From: Rhodobacterales bacterium LSUCC0031
Lineage (GTDB): Bacteria; Pseudomonadota; Alphaproteobacteria; Rhodobacterales; Rhodobacteraceae
Direction of reading: 5' to 3'
NCBI GenBank assembly: GCA_015689735.1
Contig: WVSP01000001.1
Coordinates: forward strand, 856,001 to 920,000
Length of the DNA: 64,000 nt
Shown here: piece after piece, positions 17,126 to 26,919 of the stretch
Layout: each line of letters starts with the position of its first letter
Position numbering within the stretch: the first letter of the stretch is position 1
Notes under the pieces: generated by a model
Told to the model about the DNA's origin: nothing
Seen by the model: only the letters and a program-made list of their open reading frames with translations
Database searches by the model: none
Program-made: the position numbers and the translations under genes

Positions 17126-19369
17126 TCAACCCTGCCTTTTGAGCCAGTCCATCACGGCTGGACGTACCGATTGATCGCCGCTCGCGCGGGCCTCGTTGAT
17201 CACGGCGCGAGCCTCGCGGAGATCGACACGGCGCAACAGCGACTTGACCGGCCCGATCGAGGCAGGCCGCATCGACAGCGCACGCAGGCCCATGGCGGCA
17301 AAGCACAACGCCTCGACCGGGCGGCCCGCATCTTCGCCACAAAAGCTGAGCGCAGTATCGGTGTCGCGGCAGCGATGCACAATCTGTTCAAGGAACGTCA
17401 GGAAGCTCACGTTCAGCGTGTCATAGCGCTTGCGCACCAATTCATTCTCGCGATCGGCTGCGAAGAAGAACTGTTTCAAGTCATTTCCACCGATCGAGAT
17501 AAAATCGCACTCCTCGAAGAAACGGCGCGGCGCAAATGCCAGCGACGGTGTCTCGAGCATGGCCCCGATTTCGAGCTTTTCAGGCAGCACGTGGCCCAAG
17601 GCGGCCTCGCGATCCATTTCGCGCAACAAGTGGTCGCGCGCCTGCATGTATTCTTCGAGCTGCGCGATGAACGGGAACATGACCGCCAAGGGCCGACCCG
17701 CCGCCGCGCGGATCAATGCTTGAAGCTGCATTCGCATCACACCCGGCTTGTCAAGGCCCACGCGGATCGCGCGCCAGCCAAGGGCGGGGTTGGGTTCCTC
17801 GGTCTTTTTCATATACGGCAAGACTTTGTCCGAGCCGATATCAAGCGTGCGAAACACAACCCGTTTGCCGCCTGCCGCGTCCATGACACGGGCGTAAAGT
17901 GCCGCAAGTTCCCCCCGGCGCGGCACGCTGTTGCGTGTCAGGAATTGCAGCTCGGTGCGGAACAAGCCCACCCCTTCGGCCCCTGAGGACGGCAGGGATG
18001 GCAGATCGGCCATCAGCCCTGCATTCATCTGCAAAGAGATGACCGTGCCGCAAAGCGCCTCGGCGGGTTTGTCGCGGATCGAGGCATAGCGTTGTTGCGC
18101 CTCTGCCTGCATGGCCATCTTGTCACGAAAGGCCGACGCGACGTTGTCCTCAGGGCGCAGATGCACGACGCCTTGATCGCCATCGACCAAGATCAGGTCA
18201 CCATTGAGCGCCTCGGTCGTAATCGGCCGGGCATGGATGACAAGCGGAATGGCCAGCGCGCGGGCGACGATGGTGGCGTGGCTACCCACTGATCCTTCCT
18301 CGAGGACCACACCCTTGAGGCGGCGACCATAATCGAGCAATTCCGCCGGTCCGATATTGCGTGCCACCAAGACCGGGTCGGGTGGAAGCTCGGCGCCGGT
18401 ATCGCGGCCTTGTCCTGTCAGGCGACGCAACAAGCGGTTGGACAGATCATCCAGATCATGCAGCCGGTCGCGCAGATAGGCATCCGGCACCGTCTCCATC
18501 CGTGCGCGGGCGTTGGATTGCTCCTTTTCGACCGCCGCCTCGGCCGAGAGGCCACGGCCGATATCCTCCTCGATTCGGCGCATCCAGCCCCGCGAATGGG
18601 CGAACATGCGGTAAGCTTCCAATACCTCGCGCTGTTCGCCATCGGCCATTGGTGCGCGTGTCATCAATTCATCGATATCGATCCGCAGCTGTTCAACGGC
18701 ATGCCGTAAGCGCGCAAGTTCCGCCTCGGGGTCGTCGGCGACAGGGCGCGAGACGACGACGCGCGGCTCATGCAGCCAGACATGGCCCATCGCCGCCCCT
18801 TCCTGTGCGCAGGCACCGCGGAACATGACCTGCTGCTTATGGCGTTCGGCCAAGGCGGCGCCTTCGCCGATAAAGGCACCCAGCTCGGCCATCTCGGCCA
18901 GAACCATGGCGACGACCTCAAGACCATAGACTGCGTCATCCGAAAACTCGCGCGCATCGCGCGATTGCACGACCAACACGCCCAAGCGTTCGCCCAAGCG
19001 CTGGATCGGAACGCCAAGAAAGCTTGAATAGCGTTCCTCGCCGGTTTCCGGCATGTAGCGAAAGCCGCGCGCTGCCGGTGCATTGGCGGTGTTGATCGGT
19101 TGGGCCGAACGCGCGACACGGCCCACAAGCCCCTCGCCCAGACGCATGCGCGTGACATGCACGGATTCGGGGGCAAGGCCTTGGGTGGCGCAAAGTTCCA
19201 GCGTATCCTTGTCGCGCAGGAGATAGATCGAGCAGACCTCGGTTCGCATCGAATCCGCGATCAGATGCGTGATGCGATCCAGCCGCTCTTGTCCAGCGGA
19301 GGCGTCAGCCATCACGCTTTGCAGCCGGCTCAGGAGCTTGCGGCTCTCTGTTTCGATACGCTGTGCCAT
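17126..19369 (-). CDS. ptsP: phosphoenolpyruvate-protein phosphotransferase PtsP (EI-Ntr)
   Basis: A 747-residue protein, first enzyme of the nitrogen-related PTS. It has an N-terminal GAF domain (about residues 20-150), a PEP-utilising N domain, the phospho-His segment GSVGSHATIVARALAIP, and the TIM barrel with GVGLFRTELQFL, SIGGNDLKQFFFAADREN and SFCGEDAGRP. It passes phosphate from PEP to NPr and regulates nitrogen, potassium or polymer metabolism. The start MAQRIETES at 19369 is preferred to one 25 codons upstream. It is a near neighbour of lysC, as in other Rhodobacteraceae. Confidence 0.94.
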   Translation of the reverse strand: MAQRIETESRKLLSRLQSVMADASAGQERLDRITHLIADSMRTEVCSIYLLRDKDTLELCATQGLAPESVHVTRMRLGEGLVGRVARSAQPINTANAPAARGFRYMPETGEERYSSFLGVPIQRLGERLGVLVVQSRDAREFSDDAVYGLEVVAMVLAEMAELGAFIGEGAALAERHKQQVMFRGACAQEGAAMGHVWLHEPRVVVSRPVADDPEAELARLRHAVEQLRIDIDELMTRAPMADGEQREVLEAYRMFAHSRGWMRRIEEDIGRGLSAEAAVEKEQSNARARMETVPDAYLRDRLHDLDDLSNRLLRRLTGQGRDTGAELPPDPVLVARNIGPAELLDYGRRLKGVVLEEGSVGSHATIVARALAIPLVIHARPITTEALNGDLILVDGDQGVVHLRPEDNVASAFRDKMAMQAEAQQRYASIRDKPAEALCGTVISLQMNAGLMADLPSLPSSGAEGVGLFRTELQFLTRNSVPRRGELAALYARVMDAAGGKRVVFRTLDIGSDKVLPYMKKTEEPNPALGWRAIRVGLDKPGVMRMQLQALIRAAAGRPLAVMFPFIAQLEEYMQARDHLLREMDREAALGHVLPEKLEIGAMLETPSLAFAPRRFFEECDFISIGGNDLKQFFFAADRENELVRKRYDTLNVSFLTFLEQIVHRCRDTDTALSFCGEDAGRPVEALCFAAMGLRALSMRPASIGPVKSLLRRVDLREARAVINEARASGDQSVRPAVMDWLKRQG

Positions 19370-19486
19370 CACCCTTGTCCCTCGGGTCGGCGGAACATGC
19401 TGCCCGCCATTCCGAGGATCAGGGATAGCCCGGTCAGGGGGCAAGGCGCAACGACAATGGCACGGGCTGCGGCGTTGTCAGCAGGC

Positions 19487-19714
19487 TTACTGCCGGAAGA
19501 GATCCGCATAGACATGGCGCGCGATATCGTCGCGCGACAGGCCGCGCTTGGCCAATGCCTCATCGCTGAGCGCCTGAAGGCGCTGGATCTCGTCAAATCG
19601 GGCCTGCGCGCCGCTGGCCATCGCACATGCATGGGCCAAATTGGCGAAGAACGCCGTGACGGACCCGGCGAGACGGGGTGCGAAAATCGGGTTGCTGATT
19701 GTTTGGGTGGTCAT
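19487..19714 (-). CDS. DUF1127 (YjiS-like) small protein
   Basis: A 75-residue protein whose C-terminal half matches the DUF1127 pattern (RFDEIQRLQALSDEALAKRG followed by LSRDDIARHVYADLF). Small DUF1127 proteins in alphaproteobacteria are linked to RNA turnover, phosphate and carbon adaptation; this copy is not characterised. The start at 19714 (MTTQTISNP) is chosen because the upstream in-frame extension is non-family sequence. Confidence 0.88.
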   Translation of the reverse strand: MTTQTISNPIFAPRLAGSVTAFFANLAHACAMASGAQARFDEIQRLQALSDEALAKRGLSRDDIARHVYADLFRQ

Positions 19715-19852
19715 GGGACACTCCATTTCGCGCAACTGCGCTGTCCCATCCAAAATACGATTTCGGACGACAAAAACCACAATCAATGCTGCATTGCGGC
19801 ATTGCGCTCGGCGCATGAATAGAACGCGCCCAGTGCAGGTGTCGCAATCAGG

Positions 19853-21091
19853 TCAGGCCACGCGCTCCAGCCCGAAGGCGTCGTGCAAGGCCTGCACCGC
19901 CAATTCGAGGTATTTTCGGTCAACCAACACCGACACCTTGATTTCCGAGGTGGTGATGACTTTGATGTTGATCCCCTCGTCGCGCAGGGTCTGGAACATC
20001 TTGGCGGCGACGCCTGCATGGCTGCGCATGCCGATCCCGACGATCGAGACCTTGCAGACATTGGTATCGGCCACGAGTTCGGTAAAGGCGATCAGCCCGG
20101 CTGCCTTTGCGTCATTTAGGGCTTTCTCGGCGCGCTTGACTTCGTTCACCGGGCAAGAAAACGTCATGTCCGTCGTGCCGCCATCCGAGATATTCTGCAC
20201 GATCATATCAACGTTGACGCTGGCCTCCGCCAAGGGGCCAAAGATCGCCGCGGCGATGCCAGGGCGATCGGCAACTTGCGTCAGGGTCAGCTTCGCTTCA
20301 TCGCGTGAATAGGCCACGCCAGCCACGACATTGCTTTCCACGATATCCTCCTCAGGCACGACGAGCGTGCCGGCATCATCCGACATTTCTTCAAAGCTCG
20401 AGAGCACGCGCAGCTTCACATTGTAGCGCATCGCCAATTCGACCGAGCGCGTCTGCAAGACCTTGGCCCCAAGCGAGGCCAGTTCCAGCATTTCCTCAAA
20501 GGCGATCCGATCAAGCTTGCGCGCCTTGGAGGTGATCCGCGGGTCCGTCGTATAGACCCCGTCCACATCGGTGTAGATATCACAGCGCACTGCGTCAAAG
20601 GCCGCGGCAAAGGCCACGGCCGTGGTGTCCGACCCGCCACGCCCCAAGGTCGTGATCCGCCCCTCGGGGCTGATCCCTTGAAAGCCCGCTACCACGGCGA
20701 CTTTCATGCCTTCGGCGAATTTGCGCATGATGTTCTCGGGCGGAATTTCTTCGATCCGCGCCGCAGCATGGGCCGATGTGGTCTTCAGCGGTACCTGCCA
20801 GCCTTGCCAGCTGCGCGCTGGGATATCCATTTCCTGCAAGGTCAAGGCCATCAGGCCCGCGGTCACATTCTCGCCCGAGCTGACCACGGCGTCATATTCG
20901 CGTGCATCATAAAGCGGCGAAGTTTCCTCGACGAACCCCACGAGCTTGTTGGTCTCCCCCGACATGGCCGAGACGATGACGATCACATCATAACCATTTG
21001 CCACTTCACGACCGACGCGCTTGGCGGCACGGCGGATGCGGTCGAGCGTGGCAACCGAGGTGCCACCGAATTTCATCACCAGAATGGGCAT
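19853..21091 (-). CDS. lysC: aspartate kinase
   Basis: A 412-residue enzyme for the first step of lysine, threonine and methionine synthesis. It has the N-terminal KFGGTSVA motif, TTLGRGGSDTTAVA, the DVDGVYTTDPR segment, and two C-terminal ACT domains (about residues 265-405) that bind feedback amino acids. GGGGA precedes the ATG. It is transcribed toward the DUF1127 gene and ptsP. Confidence 0.96.
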   Translation of the reverse strand: MPILVMKFGGTSVATLDRIRRAAKRVGREVANGYDVIVIVSAMSGETNKLVGFVEETSPLYDAREYDAVVSSGENVTAGLMALTLQEMDIPARSWQGWQVPLKTTSAHAAARIEEIPPENIMRKFAEGMKVAVVAGFQGISPEGRITTLGRGGSDTTAVAFAAAFDAVRCDIYTDVDGVYTTDPRITSKARKLDRIAFEEMLELASLGAKVLQTRSVELAMRYNVKLRVLSSFEEMSDDAGTLVVPEEDIVESNVVAGVAYSRDEAKLTLTQVADRPGIAAAIFGPLAEASVNVDMIVQNISDGGTTDMTFSCPVNEVKRAEKALNDAKAAGLIAFTELVADTNVCKVSIVGIGMRSHAGVAAKMFQTLRDEGINIKVITTSEIKVSVLVDRKYLELAVQALHDAFGLERVA

Positions 21092-21200
21092 GGCCCGTCC
21101 CCTTGCTTAACGCCGCGCGTCTTAAGGTGCCGGGCGCGCCGCCGCAAGGGCTGCTCACATGCTGCCCGCTGCATCTTTGCTTTGAAAATACTCCGGGGGT

Positions 21201-21219
21201 CCGGGGGTGGAACCCCCGG
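21201..21219 (-). terminator. GC-rich hairpin between lysC and the SDR gene
   Basis: A seven-base-pair stem, CCGGGGG with CCCCCGG, and a TGGAA loop, flanked on the left by TTTGAAAATACTCC. It lies about 30 bp beyond the stop of the minus-strand SDR gene, and on that strand it is followed by GGAGTATTTTCAAAG. The AAATACTCCGGGGG string resembles a small repeat often seen between Rhodobacteraceae genes. It is probably a terminator; the T run is weak. Confidence 0.5.
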
Positions 21220-21249
21220 CGGATCGTGGCCGCAAGGCCGCGAAACCCG

Positions 21250-21894
21250 TCAATAGGCGTGTGTGCGCCCATCCCATGTGTCGAAACAACCGCTTGATGC
21301 AAGATCGAGGGCGGCAAAGCGCGCAACCAATCCGTTGACCGCCTCATCGGTCGTGATCTCGGCCGCTGCCCCGCCCATATCCGTCTGCACCCAGCCTGGA
21401 TGGTAAACGCCGACCGCGATGCCGCGCGGGCTCAGGTCTGTGGCGAGGTTGCGCCCCAGATTGATCGCCGCGGCCTTCGAGGCGCGATAGATATAGCTTC
21501 CCCCTGGCGCGCGGGTGCTTGATCCCATCTGGCTCGCGATAATGGCGATCTTAGGCGCTTGCGCGCGCGCCAGATGCGGCAGGAAGGCTTGCACGCTGAG
21601 AAACACGCCCGTCACGTTCACCGTGAAACTCTCGGCCCAAAGCGTGGGCGGGTAGCCGCTCTCGAGGTCTTGCCCCTTATCGAGAAAAACACCGGCATTG
21701 CAGATCAGCAGGTCCAGCGCACGTGCCTCGAGCCCTGCCGCGACTTGGGCAAGCGATGCGGGATCGGTGACATCGAGCTGGGTCATGCCCGGCACATTGC
21801 GTGCGGTCGCCGTCACCGCATGGCCCTGCGCCGCATAGGCCGCCGCTAGCCCCGCGCCGATGCCGCGATTGGCCCCCGTGATCAGAACATGCAT
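21250..21894 (-). CDS. SDR-family oxidoreductase
   Basis: A 214-residue short-chain dehydrogenase/reductase with the nucleotide motif ITGANRGIGAGLA, the NAGVF motif, an active-site Ser (IIASQMGS) and YIYRASKAAAINLGR containing the catalytic YxxxK. It is short and of the C-factor/sniffer type. The start MHVLITGANRG at 21894 is favoured over one six codons upstream. Substrate unknown. The preceding gene on this strand is rnpB. Confidence 0.85.
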   Translation of the reverse strand: MHVLITGANRGIGAGLAAAYAAQGHAVTATARNVPGMTQLDVTDPASLAQVAAGLEARALDLLICNAGVFLDKGQDLESGYPPTLWAESFTVNVTGVFLSVQAFLPHLARAQAPKIAIIASQMGSSTRAPGGSYIYRASKAAAINLGRNLATDLSPRGIAVGVYHPGWVQTDMGGAAAEITTDEAVNGLVARFAALDLASSGCFDTWDGRTHAY

Positions 21895-21973
21895 CGGCGG
21901 TCCTCCTGTCATGCCATGCCAAGCCTAGCCGATGGGCCCTGCGCCGCAAGCGGTGACAGGGCCGGGAAACAGG

Positions 21974-22359
21974 ATGCGCGGAGGGCCTGTAAGCCGGATT
22001 CTGTCCAAGGGGTCGCCCCCTCTGGATGGCCATTCCTCTGGACGCGGGGTTGCCCCTGCGCCTCAAGCTGCCAACCCGGATGTCTGGGGCCGAAGCCAAG
22101 CCCCGGGGTTGCCCCCGCGACATCCCTATTCGGCATTGCTCCCGGTGGGGCTTGCCGTGCCGCTCCTGTTGCCAGTCGCGCGGTGGGCTCTTACCCCACC
22201 GTTTCACCCTTACCGCGCCCCTAAGGCCGCGGCGGTTTCATTTCTGTGGCGCTTTCCGTCGGATCGCTCCGCCCGGGCGTTACCCGGCACCGTGGCTTTG
22301 TGGAGTCCGGACTTTCCTCGAACGGTTGCCCGCCCGCGGCCATCCGGCCCTCCGCGCAC
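21974..22359 (-). ncRNA. rnpB: RNase P RNA
   Basis: Read on the minus strand, the 5' part contains GAGGAAAGTCCGGACTCC (P4 and adjoining region) and the 3' end contains ACAGAATCCGGCTTACAGG, both hallmarks of bacterial type A RNase P RNA. The two ends pair perfectly over 12 bp to form helix P1 (22346-22357 with 21976-21987, GCGCGGAGGGCC against GGCCCTCCGCGC). The length of about 385 nt fits. It trims the 5' leader of tRNA precursors. It starts about 30 bp after the amidase stop on the same strand. Confidence 0.97.
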
Positions 22360-22388
22360 CTCTCAGCTACGCTTGCACGGCCCCGGGT

Positions 22389-23042
22389 TCAAGCCCTGAC
22401 GGATGTGGCCATCTCGGCCATGATCGCGCAATCGCGCCCGTCAAGCGGCCCTTTTGCGCCGTTGCGGAAGCGCAGGCGCACTGCCTTGAGCAGCAGGTCG
22501 TCGTGCAGATCGGGGAAACCATAGGCCAAGGCATCGCGGCGAAAGCCGTCAGGGTCCAGCGCCGATGGGGTCCGCAGAGCGGGCCAAAGCGCCAGCCCTT
22601 GGCGCGCCAGCCTGTGCCAGTCAAAGCGCGGGCCGGGATCGATCTTGCGCCCAGGTGCCATGCAGGAATGCCCGATCACGCCATGGGGCGCGATGTTCCA
22701 GCGCGCCATGATGCCCGGCAAGAGCCCCTCGAGCGCATCCATCAAGGGCGCCGCAAATGGCGAAGCCCCGTCATTGTCGAGCTCGATCCCGATCGCGCGG
22801 GAATTCACATCGTCCCGGCCCGCCCATTCCCCCGCGCCCGCATGCCATGCGCGCTGATCCTCATCGACCAGCGCGACAACCTCGCCGGTGCGGCGGATCA
22901 GGTAATGGGCCGATACCTCGCGTATCGGATCGCACAGCGCGCGCAATGCAGCATCACAATCGGCCATGGCGGTGTAGTGGATCACGACCAATTCCGGCCT
23001 TTGCCCATCGCGGCGGGGGCCGAAATTGGGCGAAAGGCTCAA
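22389..23042 (-). CDS. N-acetylmuramoyl-L-alanine amidase, AmpD type
   Basis: A 217-residue amidase_2 domain protein of the cell wall recycling class. It shows PELVVIHYTAM with the first zinc His, SAHYLIRRTGEVVALVDEDQ, AWHAGAGEW, NSRAIGIELDN and the C-terminal HSCMAPGRKIDPGPRFDW with His and Lys. No ATG fits the family N terminus. A TTG at 23042 overlaps the upstream stop (TTGA), giving a protein of AmpD length, so coupled translation from TTG is inferred. No signal peptide, so it is likely cytoplasmic. Confidence 0.85.
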   Translation of the reverse strand: MSLSPNFGPRRDGQRPELVVIHYTAMADCDAALRALCDPIREVSAHYLIRRTGEVVALVDEDQRAWHAGAGEWAGRDDVNSRAIGIELDNDGASPFAAPLMDALEGLLPGIMARWNIAPHGVIGHSCMAPGRKIDPGPRFDWHRLARQGLALWPALRTPSALDPDGFRRDALAYGFPDLHDDLLLKAVRLRFRNGAKGPLDGRDCAIMAEMATSVRA

Positions 23043-23836
23043 TCCCGCGCCGCCGCTGCCGCTGAACGATAAACCGCCGGGTTCCAATCGCAGGCAAATC
23101 CGTCGCCGTCTGGATCGAGCCCTTGGCGATCGCGCCCCGGCCCACCATTTTGCAAGAACCACTCCTGCGCGAGATCGGCCGACCGAAAGGCGAGGCAACT
23201 GCGCTGGTGACGCGCTGCTGTGATGGGGCGGCGGGTATGACGCCGCTCACCGACATTATGGGTGGTGGCCAGCGCATAATCGATGATGTTTGGCCCGATA
23301 TCGGCAGGGCGGTCAGGGATCGCGGTGGGCGCAATCACCACGCGGGCGGCCTGCATCCGGGCCAAACGCTCGGCATCGCTTTCGATGCTTTCGCGCGCCG
23401 CCACGGCGTCAAAATCCTGCTCATCGGAGATGGCGGGATTGGCCGGCGCGGCATGCGCTGCGGCGATTGGCGCGGGGCCAGCGGGCGGTGTCGGCACGGC
23501 TGCCTCGGCCGCGGCAATGGCGGCTGCGGCAATCTGGGTCACATCTCCGATCGGCGGCGACGCTTGCGCGGTGGTGACAGTGGGTGCAAGCGTCGCTGTG
23601 GCAACCGGTTCGCCACGCAGCGGCGGCACGGCGGCTGTTGCAAGCGGAATGGGCGGACGAATGGTTGGGGATGACATGATCGCTTGGCCCCTTAGTGCTG
23701 CACGGCGCGCCTGCCACGCCGCATAATCCTGAAATCCGACACCTTGCGCGACATCATTGGGAACCGTGGTGGTGCAGCCCGCCATCGTGACCACGCCAAG
23801 AAAAAGGGCAAACGCGCCCTGCCTGATACTCGTCAT
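23039..23836 (-). CDS. Excalibur-like calcium-binding lipoprotein
   Basis: A 265-residue protein. It begins with a signal peptide ending in a lipobox-like TMAGC (Cys near residue 20), so it should be a lipoprotein. A long Ala/Pro-rich linker follows, and the C-terminal 60 residues hold an Excalibur-type motif (RSCLAFRSADLAQEWF, DPDGDGFACDWNP). That motif binds calcium in secreted proteins and nucleases. GAGGCAGGC precedes the ATG at 23836. It is translationally linked to the amidase downstream, which hints at an envelope role. Confidence 0.75.
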   Translation of the reverse strand: MTSIRQGAFALFLGVVTMAGCTTTVPNDVAQGVGFQDYAAWQARRAALRGQAIMSSPTIRPPIPLATAAVPPLRGEPVATATLAPTVTTAQASPPIGDVTQIAAAAIAAAEAAVPTPPAGPAPIAAAHAAPANPAISDEQDFDAVAARESIESDAERLARMQAARVVIAPTAIPDRPADIGPNIIDYALATTHNVGERRHTRRPITAARHQRSCLAFRSADLAQEWFLQNGGPGRDRQGLDPDGDGFACDWNPAVYRSAAAAARD

Positions 23837-23870
23837 GTGCCTGCCTCGGAAGTTTATCGTTTCCGCGACA

Positions 23871-25355
23871 TTACCACCATTTTGCGGGTTTCGCCACAAA
23901 ACCGGCGGCCTGTTCCAGCGCATAGCCGATATTGAGCAATTCGCCCTCTTCCCAAGGCTTGCCGATCAGTTGCAGCCCCAAAGGAAGCCCTTGTGCGTCA
24001 AGCCCTGCGGGAACGGCCAGACCGGGCAAGCCGGCAAGGTTCACAGTCACGGTGAAGACGTCGTTGAGATACATCTCGACCGGATCGGCGTGTTTCTTGC
24101 CAAGTTCGAAGGCGGCCGAGGGGGTGGCCGGTGTCAGGATCGCATCGACACCGGCGGCAAAGACCTCTTCGAAGTCGCGCTTGATCAGCGTGCGCACCTT
24201 GCGGGCGCGGTTGTAATAGGCGTCGTAATAGCCCGCTGAGAGCACATAGGTGCCGACCATGACACGGCGGCGGACCTCGGCCCCGAAGCCTTCGGCACGG
24301 GTTTTTTCATACATCTCGGTAATGCCGTCACCCGGCGACATCTTGGCGCGATAACCAAAGCGTACCCCGTCATAGCGGGCAAGATTCGACGACGCCTCGG
24401 CTGGCGCGATGACGTAATAGGTGGGCAGCGCGTATTTCGTATGCGGCAGGCTGATGTCGCGGATGACCGCGCCCGCATCGGCCAGCATCTCGCGGCCTTG
24501 CGCCCAAAGCGCCTCGATCTCGGCGGGCATGCCCTCCATGCGGTATTCGCGAGGGATCCCGATGACGCGGCCACGGATGTCGCCGGTCAGCATCGCCTCG
24601 AAATCAGGAACGGGCAGATCGGCGCTGGTCGAATCCTTGGGGTCATGGCCCATCATCGCCGCGCCCATGATCGCGGCATCACGCACGGTTTTCGTCATCG
24701 GCCCCGCCTGATCCAGCGACGAGGCGAAGGCCACGATCCCCCAACGCGAGCAGCGCCCATAGGTCGGCTTCAGCCCGACCGTGCCGGTAAAGGCAGCAGG
24801 CTGGCGGATCGAGCCGCCGGTATCGGTGCCGGTGGCGGCTAGGCACAGATCGGCGGCGACGGCGGCGGCAGAGCCGCCCGAGGAGCCGCCGGGCGTCAGC
24901 GCGGTATCCGCATTGCCCGCGCGCCAAGGGTTGATCGCATTGCCATAGACGCTTGTTTCGTTGGACGAGCCCATGGCGAATTCGTCCATGTTCAGCTTGC
25001 CGAGCATTACCGCGCCCTGATCGCGCAGTTGTGCGGACACGGTCGATTCGTATTCGGGGCGGAAGCCTTCGAGGATTTTTGAGGCGGCCTGTGACGCCAC
25101 GCCCTCGGTGCAAAACAGGTCCTTGATTCCCACGGGGATGCCGCACATGGCGGGCGCATCACCGGCCTTGATCCGCTGATCGGCGGCGGCGGCGCGCGCC
25201 AACGCGATTTCGGGCGTCTTGTGGACAAAGGCGCCCAGCGCATCAGCGGCATCGATCGCGGCAAGGCAAGCTTGCGTCAGTTCGGCGGATGTTGCCTCAC
25301 CCTTGCGCAGCGCGTCACGGGCCTCGCTGATGGTGAGTTTGTTCAGGTCCGACAT
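23871..25355 (-). CDS. gatA: Asp-tRNA(Asn)/Glu-tRNA(Gln) amidotransferase subunit A
   Basis: A 494-residue amidase-signature enzyme. The catalytic Lys is in [14 protein letters not shown], and the Ser-cis-Ser pair is in [15 protein letters not shown], continuing into [17 protein letters not shown]. It releases ammonia from glutamine for transamidation of mischarged Asp-tRNA(Asn) or Glu-tRNA(Gln). It follows gatC by two bases. gatB is not in the window. Confidence 0.96.
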   Translation of the reverse strand: MSDLNKLTISEARDALRKGEATSAELTQACLAAIDAADALGAFVHKTPEIALARAAAADQRIKAGDAPAMCGIPVGIKDLFCTEGVASQAASKILEGFRPEYESTVSAQLRDQGAVMLGKLNMDEFAMGSSNETSVYGNAINPWRAGNADTALTPGGSSGGSAAAVAADLCLAATGTDTGGSIRQPAAFTGTVGLKPTYGRCSRWGIVAFASSLDQAGPMTKTVRDAAIMGAAMMGHDPKDSTSADLPVPDFEAMLTGDIRGRVIGIPREYRMEGMPAEIEALWAQGREMLADAGAVIRDISLPHTKYALPTYYVIAPAEASSNLARYDGVRFGYRAKMSPGDGITEMYEKTRAEGFGAEVRRRVMVGTYVLSAGYYDAYYNRARKVRTLIKRDFEEVFAAGVDAILTPATPSAAFELGKKHADPVEMYLNDVFTVTVNLAGLPGLAVPAGLDAQGLPLGLQLIGKPWEEGELLNIGYALEQAAGFVAKPAKWW

Positions 25356-25357
25356 GA

Positions 25358-25645
25358 TTACTCCACCACCTTGGGAACGGCGAAAAAGCCCTCGCGCGCA
25401 TCGGGCGCATTGGCCAACACGCGGGCCTGTTGGTTGCCGTCATTGACGATATCTGCGCGGCGGGGCAGGCGCATGGGCGTCACGCTGACCATCGGTTCGA
25501 CATCGCTCACGTCAAGTTCTTGCAACTGTTCGATAAAGCCAAGAATAGCGTTGAATTCATCGGCAAGCGCAGGAAGATCGGCCTCGTCCACGCGGATACG
25601 GGCGAGTTTGGCGACCTTGGCGGCTGTGGCGCGGTCGATGGACAT
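25358..25645 (-). CDS. gatC: Asp-tRNA(Asn)/Glu-tRNA(Gln) amidotransferase subunit C
   Basis: A 95-residue protein that starts [19 protein letters not shown], as GatC does, and ends with the conserved LRxDxx-like loop and the extended tail [18 protein letters not shown]. It holds GatA and GatB together. GAGGAGG sits just before the ATG at 25645. It is first in a gatC-gatA operon. Confidence 0.95.
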   Translation of the reverse strand: MSIDRATAAKVAKLARIRVDEADLPALADEFNAILGFIEQLQELDVSDVEPMVSVTPMRLPRRADIVNDGNQQARVLANAPDAREGFFAVPKVVE

Positions 25646-25780
25646 GTTCGGGGCCTCCTCGACGGGAACAAGGCGCGGTTTAGCCCCGTGCTGCGCGTCC
25701 CGCAAGCCGATCTGGTCTTTCCCCTGTCATGGGTGGTGATTATCCTTGTCCGCATACGGGATCAGAACGGAGTGCATGCG

Positions 25781-26479
25781 ATGAAATACACATGGTTGGG
25801 CCATGCCAGCCTGCGGCTGGAGATCGGTGATCAGGTGCTTTTGGTCGATCCTTGGGAGACGGGGAACCCGATGTTTCCCCATGAAAGCCGCGCCGCCGTT
25901 TTCGCAGGTGTGACGGCGATCCTCATCACCCATGGGCATTTTGATCATATTGCAGGGCTCGGCGATCTGGCGCGCGAACTGGGCGTGCCGGTCTATGGCA
26001 TGGTCGAATTGATGAGCTGGCTCGCCGCCAACGAGGCGGAGATTGCGACCACGGGGTTCAATAAGGGCGGCACGGTGCGCTTGGGCGATGTGGCGGTCAC
26101 CATGGTGCATGCAGTGCATTCTTCGTCGGTGGGGCGTGACGGGCCGCCGATTTATGCCGGCGAGCCTGCGGGCTACATCATCGCGGGCGAGGGGCGGGCG
26201 GTTTATGTCTCGGGCGATACCGATGTCATGGCCGACATGAAGATCTGGGACGATCTACATAGCCCCGATGTCGGCATCCTGTGCGCCGGTGGCCATTACA
26301 CGATGGATATGAAGCGCGCGGGGTATGCGGCGACGAAGCTGTTCAGCTTCAAGACAGTGATCCCCTATCACTACAAGACATTCCCCCTGCTCGAACAATC
26401 GGCCGATGCATTGAAGAACGCTGTGCTGCCGGGTGTGCGGGTGCTCGATCCCGATCCGGGTGTCACGATCGAGATTTAA
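25781..26479 (+). CDS. UPF0173 metal-dependent hydrolase
   Basis: A 232-residue metallo-beta-lactamase-fold protein that starts MKYTWLGHASLRLEIG, with the metal-binding HGHFDHIAGL motif and the later YVSGDTDVMADM and CAGGHYTMDM segments. This is the YtkL/UPF0173 family, whose substrate is not known. ACGGAG lies nine bases before the ATG; the in-frame region upstream is not family sequence. Two abutting palindromes follow the stop. Confidence 0.9.
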   Translation: MKYTWLGHASLRLEIGDQVLLVDPWETGNPMFPHESRAAVFAGVTAILITHGHFDHIAGLGDLARELGVPVYGMVELMSWLAANEAEIATTGFNKGGTVRLGDVAVTMVHAVHSSSVGRDGPPIYAGEPAGYIIAGEGRAVYVSGDTDVMADMKIWDDLHSPDVGILCAGGHYTMDMKRAGYAATKLFSFKTVIPYHYKTFPLLEQSADALKNAVLPGVRVLDPDPGVTIEI

Positions 26480-26481
26480 CG

Positions 26482-26529
26482 CGTGCGAAAAACCCGGGTT
26501 TTTCGCACGGGAAAACCCGGGTTTTCCCG
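26482..26529. repeat. twin abutting palindromes after the UPF0173 gene
   Basis: Two perfect palindromes side by side. The first (26482-26509, 28 bases) and the second (26508-26529, 22 bases) share the core AAAACCCGGGTTTT. They begin three bases after the stop codon. They probably fold as terminators or RNA stabilisers, but the module recurs in the same place relative to two other genes (36023-36070 and 51287-51328). Confidence 0.8.
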
Positions 26530-26558
26530 CCCCCCAACAAAGGCTTCGGTACAACGAA

Positions 26559-26592
26559 AAAGGCCGCGCAGGTTGCCCTGTGCGGCCTTTGG
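26559..26592 (-). terminator. Rho-independent terminator of rpmG
   Basis: A 14-bp stem (AAAGGCCGCGCAGG with CCTGTGCGGCCTTT, one G-U pair on the RNA) with a short loop and, on the minus strand, a run of five T after the stem. It starts about 20 bases after the rpmG stop. Confidence 0.85.
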
Positions 26593-26610
26593 TCCGTCGT
26601 AAAGGGCAGA

Positions 26611-26778
26611 TTACTTAATCTTGCCTTCCTTGTATTCGACATGCTTGCGCACGACCGGGTCATATTTGCGCACGGTCATCTTCTCGGTCATCGTACGCGC
26701 ATTCTTCTTGGTGACGTAGAAGTGGCCGGTCCCCGCGGACGAGTTCAGGCGGATCTTGATTGTTGTCGGCTTCGCCAT
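26611..26778 (-). CDS. rpmG: 50S ribosomal protein L33
   Basis: A 55-residue protein reading [20 protein letters not shown], then YVTKKNAR and ending in EYKEGKIK. This is the cysteine-free form of L33 found in proteobacteria. AGGAG lies about eight bases before the ATG. It is monocistronic, with a strong terminator downstream. Confidence 0.97.
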   Translation of the reverse strand: MAKPTTIKIRLNSSAGTGHFYVTKKNARTMTEKMTVRKYDPVVRKHVEYKEGKIK

Positions 26779-26919
26779 GGTCGGGCTCCTGCGGTCAATA
26801 CGGGGCGCAGGGGACCTGCGCGGAAATTGTGTTCGAGACTGCGCCTTTTACTTGGCCGTAGGCCCGAGTCAACACCCCAATTCCCGGAAGGTGTGTTCGC
26901 GCAATGCTCGGTACAAATG

